From: Chitinophaga dinghuensis
Lineage (GTDB): Bacteria > Bacteroidota > Bacteroidia > Chitinophagales > Chitinophagaceae
Direction: 5' to 3'
NCBI RefSeq assembly: GCF_003259435.1
Contig: NZ_QLMA01000006.1
Span: forward strand, 1-64,000
DNA length: 64,000 bases
Below, in pieces: positions 41,501-50,500 of this stretch. The number at the start of each line of letters is the position of its first letter. Position 1 is the stretch's first letter. Below the pieces are notes generated by a model that saw only the letters and a program-made list of their open reading frames with translations, was not told the origin of the DNA and did no database searches. Position numbers and translations under genes: made by a program.

Positions 41501-44500
41501 CAGCTGGTCAATATGTATGGTATCACAGAAACAACGGTCCATGTAACCTGGAAGGCATTGCGCGCATCGGACCTCGACAAAGGCTCTCTGATCGGGCAGG
41601 TGATCCCGGACTTACATACCTATGTATTGAATGACCACATGGAACTACTGCCAGAGGGTGCGGTAGGAGAGTTATACGTTGGCGGCGCCGGCGTATGCCG
41701 TGGCTACCTGAATCTACCATCGCTAACGGCTACACGTTTTATCAGAGATCCATTTACAGGTGGTGATGTGAAGTTGTACAAGACCGGCGACCTGGTAAGG
41801 CAATTACCGGGAGGAGAACTGGAGTACATCGGCCGTGCCGACTTCCAGGTGAAGATCAGAGGTTATCGTATTGAATTGGGAGAGATCGAACACCGCATGG
41901 CTACCTATCCAGGCATACAACAAGCAGTGGTACTGGTGAGAGAGCAAGGCGGAGGTAATAAATTCCTTGTCGGCTATTATGTGGCTCCTGAGGCATTGAA
42001 TCATGAATATCTGTTGGACTACCTACGGGGCTATTTGCCGGAATATATGCTGCCGGCGGCATTAGTACATCTGGCGCAATTACCGCTGACCATTAACGGA
42101 AAACTGGACCGTAGGGCATTACCAGAGCCAGTATTTACAGACAGTGATCATTACCGTGCTCCTGAAAATGATACCGAGGTGGCCATGTGTGTGATCTATG
42201 GCCAGGTGCTGGATATTCCAGAAAATAAGATCAGTGTGGAAGATGACTTTTTCCGTCTGGGAGGTAATAGTATACTCGCTATTCGCCTGATCAACCGCTT
42301 GAATACAGTCCTTGGAACCAATTTAGGGGTAGCCGCTATTTTCACGGAAAGGACTATACGTAAACTGGCTGCCGTGATCGGAGTGGCTGACCATGTGAGA
42401 ATCATACCACCAGTTATCAATAGGCCGGAAGAACAGTTGTTATCTTTTGCGCAGGAGCGCTTATGGTTCATAGAGAACTATGAAGGAGGTAGTAATGCCT
42501 ACAACGTGCCACTGGTACTAAAATTACATGATCTGGTAAAAACAGACATCCTGTTACAGGCATTACGAGCTGTTATTCATCGTCATGAAGTACTGAGAAG
42601 CAGGATAAGAACGACGAAAACCGGAATAAGTTATCAGGAGGTACAGGATGATACTATATATCCAATTGAAATAACGAGAAGGGAGTTATCTGCTGAAGGG
42701 CTACTGGAGGAAGAACTGACTGTACAGTCTAATCACATCTTCCGACTGGATGAGGCATTACCAATCATTGTGACGCTCTATACGCTCCCGCAACAACAAT
42801 ATTACCTGAGCATCGTGTTGCACCATATCGCGTTTGACGGCTGGTCTACCGAAATTCTGTTGCGTGATTTATTGAAGTATTATCACCATTACGAATATCT
42901 CGCTCAGGGAGATGCTGTAGCTGCGGCGCAATACCTTCCTGCGCCTTTGCCATTGCAGTATAAGGATTTTGCACTTTGGCAACGTCGTTACCTGGAAGGA
43001 ACAGTACTTGACAGGCAATTGTCTTACTGGAAGAAAAAATTATCGGGTTACGAAACACTCTATCTGCCTACAGATAAGCCGCGTCCAACGCAAATCAGTT
43101 ATGAGGGTGCTGATATATCTTTTGTGATCGACAAATCTACAAGCGACCTATTACGCTCCATCTCCCGCGATCTGGAAGTGAGCATGTACAGTGTATTATT
43201 GAGTGGGTACTACCTGTTGCTAAGTGCCTACAGTAACCAGCGGGATATTGTAGTGGGTAGTCCGGTTGCTAACCGCCATTACAGCGAGATAGCGGACCTG
43301 ATCGGCTTCTTTGTGAATACGCAGGCTTTACGGGAAGAGATAGACCCGGAACAAGGCGTGACAGACTTTATACGTCAGGTGGGCGCATCCGTAGTTTCAG
43401 CGCAGCTGCACCAGGATCTTCCGTTCGAAAAATTAGTGGAGGAGTTACAGGTAGAACCAGATGTATCCCGTCATCCAGTGTTTCAGACAACGTTTAGCAT
43501 GCAGGCATCGGGCAGCCAGGAAGGGGCAGATCAGCTATTCCAGCCTTACCAGCAGCCGGTGCAGTATAACATTGCCAAGTATGATCTCACCGTTATGTTG
43601 TATGATAACGGAGAAGACCTTTACGGCGTCTTTAACTATGCCACGGCATTATTTGAGGCCGGAACGATTAATAGATTTATTGCTACCTATCTAATTATTC
43701 TGTCTCAGTTAGCGACAGGAAGAAGAGACCAACTCAAATCGCTGCGCTATCTGGATGAAGCAGGACTATCTGACATATTGCGCCACAGCAGCGGTCAGGT
43801 ACAATCTTTTGCCGAAGATAAAACGATCCATCAGTTGTTTGAAGTGCGGGTGGCGGCTACTCCTGATTCTATTGCCCTGATATATGAGGATACGGAATTG
43901 TCTTATGCAGCATTGAATACTAAGGCTAATCAATTGGCTACGTGTCTGCGTGAGCGTTATAAAATTCAACCAGATGATTTAGTCACACTCGTGCTCGATC
44001 GTACTGCGGATATGCTGGTGGCCATTTTAGCGGTGATGAAAGCAGGTGCGGCCTATGTACCAGTATCGCCGGAGTATCCGGATGAACGCGTGCGTTATAT
44101 ACTGGAGGATACACGAACTAAGGTGGTGCTGACAAACGGACATTATTTAGAGAGACTACAATCGCTAGATATTACTGTGGGTATAGAGATAGTGGATGAT
44201 GCTGATTTTTGGCAAGATGCACTGAAAGACAATGAACCCCAAAATCTTGTGCCTTTGGCTACTGCCACTAACCTGGCCTATGTAATCTACACCAGTGGTA
44301 CTACAGGCGCTGCTAAAGGCGTAATGGTGCAGCATCGCAGTGTAATTAATCTGATCGGCGCATTGGTACCCGTACATACCTTGAACAGGCATGAACGAGT
44401 GGGCTGCTATTCCAACTATGTATTTGATGCATTTGTGTATGAGGCTTTCCCTGCATTAACCAATGGAAATACCTTATATCTGTATCCGGATAGTATCAGA

Positions 44501-47500
44501 ACTGCTCCGGATGCGTTGCGGGATTATATCAGCCAGGAACGTATATCCGTCACGTTTATTCCACCGGTATTACTGCGTGAATTCTTATCTGCGCCTACCG
44601 GTTTATCCTTGATATTTACAGGCGGTGAACAGTTGCCAGACCTGAGTGATTTGTCTTTCGAGACTACTATCCTCAATGAATACGGCCCTACCGAAGCCAC
44701 CGTTTGTGCCACTATACATCCTTATCAAAAGGGAGACAGCACCGCCAATATCGGTCGTCCGCTGGCTAATACCACTGTGTATGTGCTGGATGAAGCGGGC
44801 AGACCAGTACCTATGGGCGCCATAGGGGAGCTGCATATCGGTGGAGCCGGCGTAGCGCGTGGTTATCTGAACCAACCAACACTAACGGCTACACGATTTA
44901 TTGCCGATCCATTTACAGGTGGCGATGCGCGGTTGTATAAAACCGGCGATCTGGTAAGACAACTGTCAACCGGCGAACTGGAATATGTTGGTCGTGCCGA
45001 CTTCCAGGTGAAAATCAGAGGTTATCGTATAGAGTTAGGCGAGATAGAATCCCGCCTGGTCAGCTATCCTGGCATTAAGCAAGCAGTGGTGCTGGTGAAA
45101 GAGCAGCACCAGGGCAACAAATACCTGGTCGGCTATTATGTATCCGATACAGCTTTGAATCATGAGCACATATTGGAGTTCCTGGGATCTTATCTGCCTG
45201 ATTATATGTTGCCAGGGGCATTGGTGCATTTGGCGCAGCTACCATTGACCATCAATGGAAAGCTGGACCGCCGCGCCTTACCAGCACCTGTATTGATGGA
45301 TAAAGGACATTACCGTGCTCCGGAGAATGATACAGAATCTGTGATGTGTACTATTTATGCGCAGGTGCTGGGCATTGATAGCCATAAAATAGGCGTGGAT
45401 GATGACTTCTTCCGGTTAGGAGGGGATTCCATCGTGAGTATCCAGTTAGTGAGTCGTTTGCGCCAGCAAGCAGGGATTCATGTCACCGTAAAAGATATCT
45501 TCCGTTATCGTACCATTGCTGCGTTGTATGTAAATGTGATCGCAGCCGGTACTACAGCGATAGCCCTGCAAACAGAACAGGGCATCCTTTTGGGTGAAGT
45601 ACCATTGTTACCAATACAGCGCTGGTTCTTTGCAAATGTTGCCAGTGGCTTGTTGCCAGCGTATGACCATTGGAACCAGTCATTCCTGATCAGTGTGCCG
45701 GTATTGGATGTGACGCTGCTGGAACGCACGCTGACGGTATTATTGAACTACCATGATGGATTGCGTTTACGATATCGTCCTGAGGGTACGCAGTATTATG
45801 GAGGGGAAGTAACCAGCGTAGAAATTCATCGCCTGGATATTCGTACACTGGATACGCCGGAAGCTTTACATAAGGTTCTTACCAATTGGCAGGCCGATTT
45901 TAATATCTATGGAAACCGGCTACTACAGGCAGGTTACCTGGAAGGTTATGCCGATGGTCGGGCGCGCCTTTTCCTGGCAGCGCATCACTTGCTGATAGAT
46001 ACGGTGAGTTGGCGTATGCTGGTGGCTGATATGGAGCGTATTTACAATCATCTGTCTACCGTATCTGTAACGGATATACGCTCTTTAATGGAATGGTTAG
46101 GGCCTAAGGGAAGTAGTTACCGTCAGTGGACTACACTAATTTCCGGCTATGAATTACCAGTGGCTGAACGAGAATACTGGTCTGCCTTACTGCCAGGTAT
46201 AAAAGTAGGTAATGCCCTGCTGGAACATTTGTCTACCGCAACAACCAGCTACGCATCGCTGCTACTGGATACCGCCTATACCGGGCGCTTACTGCGTGAA
46301 AGTCATCATGTTTATAACACCCAAATCAATGATGTTTTATTAAGTGCCTTGGGTATAGCTTTAGCCCGCATCACAGGAGAAAATAATCATTATGTCTTGC
46401 TGGAAAGCCATGGTCGCGAAACCCTTTCAAACTCCATAGATATTACCCATACCAGTGGCTGGTTTACGACCATGTACCCCATACATCTTCATAGCGAAGG
46501 AGATGATTATGGTACATCACTGGTAGCAACCAAAGAAATGCTACGAGCAGTACCTACTAACGGTATCGGCTATGGGATACTGACCGGATATCAACCGGAA
46601 GGTTTACCGCGTATCAGCTTTAACTACTTAGGTCAGTTTGATACCCAGGAAATCGCAACTGGTAGCGGATGGCAGCTAACCGGAGAGGATAGCGGAAGAC
46701 AAATAGCTGCTTCTAATGGAGATCATCATCTGATCAGTATCAATGGGCTGGTGATAGGAGGACGCCTACAGTTCAATATCTCCGGAGGTTTGGCGGCTGA
46801 GCTGCTGACAAGTCTGGCAGCCACCTATCAACAGGTCCTGGAAGAGATGATTGACTGGCTGGGTAGTACCTCGCGCACCTGGCTGACAGCCAGCGATGCA
46901 AACAATATTATCTCCAACGATTGGTTAAACGCATTGCAGTCACAACAAGAGATCTCCGGTGTTTATCTGGCGGGCAGCCTACAGGAAGGCTTTATCTATC
47001 ATGCCTTACATCAGGGAGATGTGGATGATGCTTACCGGGTGCAGTTGTTGTGGGATTACCATAACGCCATCAACCCGCAATTGCTGGAACAGGCATGGCA
47101 ATATGCGCAACAGCGCTACAGCACCTTGCGTTTGCGCTTTGCCTGGGAACATGAACTGATACAGATCATAGACCGACATGGAAATACCAACTGGCAGCAG
47201 CTGGATATTAGTGAAATGAATGAAGCGAGCCAGGAAGCTTACCTGAATGAACTGATGGCACGCGATCGTGCAGTAGCTTTCGATTTAGCTGTAGGTCACC
47301 TGTTTAGAATATATCTGGTGAAACGTGGAGCGCAACAATGGAGCACGCTCTTTAGCAACCACCATGCGATACTGGATGGATGGAGCATGCCTATACTCCT
47401 GAATTATGTTCATGAAGCGTATCTACAGTTGCTACAAGGAATGCCTGTGATAGTACGGGAAGACGAGAGTTATGCGGCATCGCAGCTTTACCTGCAACAA

Positions 47501-50500
47501 CACCGGAACGAAAATGAATCCTACTGGAAGGCTACTGTTAGTCAGTTAGAAGAACAGGAAGATCTCAGCAGCCTGTTGCGCCCGGAACAGCGACATATCC
47601 GCTTATCAGGGTATCGTCACCTGTTACAGCCGGAAGAACAAATATTAACGATTAGTGGTACCCGTTATGAAACGCTGAAACAGCTGTGTGGTGTGCATGG
47701 CATAACGCTTAACGCGGTGCTGCAATATTGCTGGCACAGGCAGTTGAGCCTCTATGGCAATACCCGCACAACAGTGGTGGGAATGACCGTTTCCGGTCGT
47801 AATCTACCTGTTAACGATATAGAACAATCTGTTGGGTTGTTTATCAATACTTTGCCAGTGATCATGGAGCATGAGGGCGGTAGCGTATTGTCGGCCATCC
47901 AGCGCTTGCAGGCGCATATAGGAGAGGTGAACAGTCGCAGTGATATCAACCTGGCACGTTTACAATCCGGTGGGGAACGTATGTTCAGCAGTCTGTTTGT
48001 ATTTGAAAATTATCCGTTGCCGGCAGGCGCAGATGGGGAAGAAGGGGGATTGTCTATCCGGTTCAGGGCAAGTAAAGAAAAACTGGATTACCCACTGGTA
48101 ATAGTGACCGCAGAAGGGAATGAGGCCATTAATCTGCAACTAAAGTATGCAGCGGAATTATTTGATGAAACTGTCATCAGGCAGCTGCTGTCTGGCATGG
48201 AACTGATCCTGGATCAATTAATAGCTCAACCGGAAATATCCGCCTCTTCATTGGTGCATCTTCGTGAAACGCAATACCAGCAACTGATTTACGACTGGAA
48301 CAATACCGCTCGTGATTATGCAGCGGATAAAACCATCCATCAGTTGTTTGAAGAACAAGTGGCGGTAAGGCCTGATACCATCGCACTGGTATTTGAGGAT
48401 ACGCAATTCTCTTATGCCGCATTGAATACAAAAGCAAATCAGCTGGCTACGTGTCTGCGTGAGCGTTATAGTATTCAACCAGACGACCTGATCGCACTTG
48501 TGCTCGATCGTACGGCCGATATGCTGGTAGCTATTTTGGCAGTGTTAAAAGCAGGAGCGGCCTATGTGCCTGTATCGCCGGAGTATCCGGATGAACGTGT
48601 ACGTTATATCCTGGAAGATACACGAACTAAAGTGGTGCTGACAAATGCAGTTCATGTAGAAAGACTGCAAACGCTGGATCTCGCCACTACTATTGAAGTG
48701 ATAGATGCAGCCGATGTATGGAGTGAGAAACTCGCAGGCTATAGCGTCAATAATCCTACGCCGCTGGCAACTGCAACAGACCTCGCCTATGTGATCTACA
48801 CCAGTGGTACAACCGGCGCTGCCAAAGGAGTGATGATACAACATCGTAGCGTGATTAATCTGATCAATACGTTAGTACCGGTACATGCCTTGAATGAGCA
48901 TCAACGGGTAGGCTGCTATTCCAACTATGTATTTGATGCATTTGTGTATGAAGCCTTCCCTGCATTGGCCAATGGTAATACCCTGTATTTGTATGCAGAT
49001 AGCATCAGGACAGCTCCGGACGCGCTAAGGGAGTATATCAGCCAAGAGCGTATATCCGTTACGTTTATCCCGCCAGTCTTACTGCGAGCATTCTTATCTG
49101 CACCTACTGAATTATCATTGATATTTAGTGGTGGGGAACAAATGCCAGATCTGAGTGATCTGTCTTTCGAACCTATCATCCTCAATGAATACGGCCCAAC
49201 AGAAGCTACCGTATGTGCTACGATACATCCTTACCATAAGGGAGATAGTACGGCTAATATCGGTCGCCCACTGGCCAATACCACTGTGTATGTGTTGGAT
49301 GATGCCGGCAGACCAGTACCTATGGGCGCTATCGGGGAACTGCACATCGGCGGCGCAGGTGTAGCAAGAGGTTATTTGAATCAGCCATCGCTGACGGCTA
49401 CACGTTTTATTACTGATCCATTTGCAGGCGGCGATGCACGATTATATAAAACCGGCGATTTGGTAAGACAACTACCGACCGGCGATCTGGAGTATGTGGG
49501 TCGTGCCGATTTCCAAGTGAAGATCAGAGGGTATCGTATAGAATTAGGAGAGATAGAATCCCGTCTGGCCGGCTATCCTGGGATTAATCAGGCAGTGGTA
49601 CTCGTCAGAGAGTGGGCTGGCGGCAACAAATACCTGGCCGGATATTATGTGGCAGCAACGGCTGTAGCGGATACGGAAATAAGAGGTTATCTGTCCGCTT
49701 TACTACCGGACTACATGATACCGACTGCTTTTGTCCATTTAGAGCAGATACCGCTTACTGTCAATGGTAAAATAGATCGTAAAGCATTGCCAGAACCCGT
49801 GCTCGGCCATACCCATGAACCAGATTATCTGCCTAGAAACGCTCAGGAAGAGACGCTTCGGGAGATATTTGCACAGGTACTCAGCATGCAGGCAACAAAC
49901 ATTAGTATACGAGATGATTTCTTCCGCCTGGGAGGGGACAGTATCCTCAGTATTCAACTTCAAAACCGGATCAGACAGCAGTTGGGAATTAAAGTAAATA
50001 TGAAGGACATATTTGCCTATCGTAGTATAGAACAACTGTATGAAAAAGTGATATTGAAGATTACAGGGACGGAAAAATTGATAACAGAACAAGGAATACT
50101 TAGCGGAGAATTGCCGTTGTTGCCAATACAGGAATGGTTCTTCAGCCATGAGTTAAACTATCCGCATCACTGGAATCAATCTTTTATGATCCGTACAGCA
50201 GAACTGGATACGCATGTATTGCAACTGGCGCTGAATGAACTGGCGGCATTTCATGATGCCCTGCGTATCAGATATCAGGAAGGTGAATCGCAGAAATACC
50301 GCCAATATTATCTGGCGGAAGCGGATGCCCCTGAGATCAAAGTGCTGGACATTCGTACGATCCCGCATGAAGAGGGGAGTGCAGCCTTTGCTGATAAACT
50401 GCAGGATATACTAACAATCTATCAGCATCATTTTAATCTGAGCGATGGCCCGCTATATAGTATGGCTTATCTCCATGGATTTGCAGACGGTAGCGCGCGG

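Larger units (their letters stand above)
32961..48323 (+). repeat. NRPS super-repeat unit 2 (A8 to C12)
   Basis: Second copy, 15,363 bases, covering A8-T8-E5-C9, A9-T9-C10, A10-T10-C11 and A11-T11-E6-C12. It is followed directly by A12, which is the same A type that opens each unit, as expected if the units arose by unequal recombination between X-type A domains. Confidence 0.8.
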
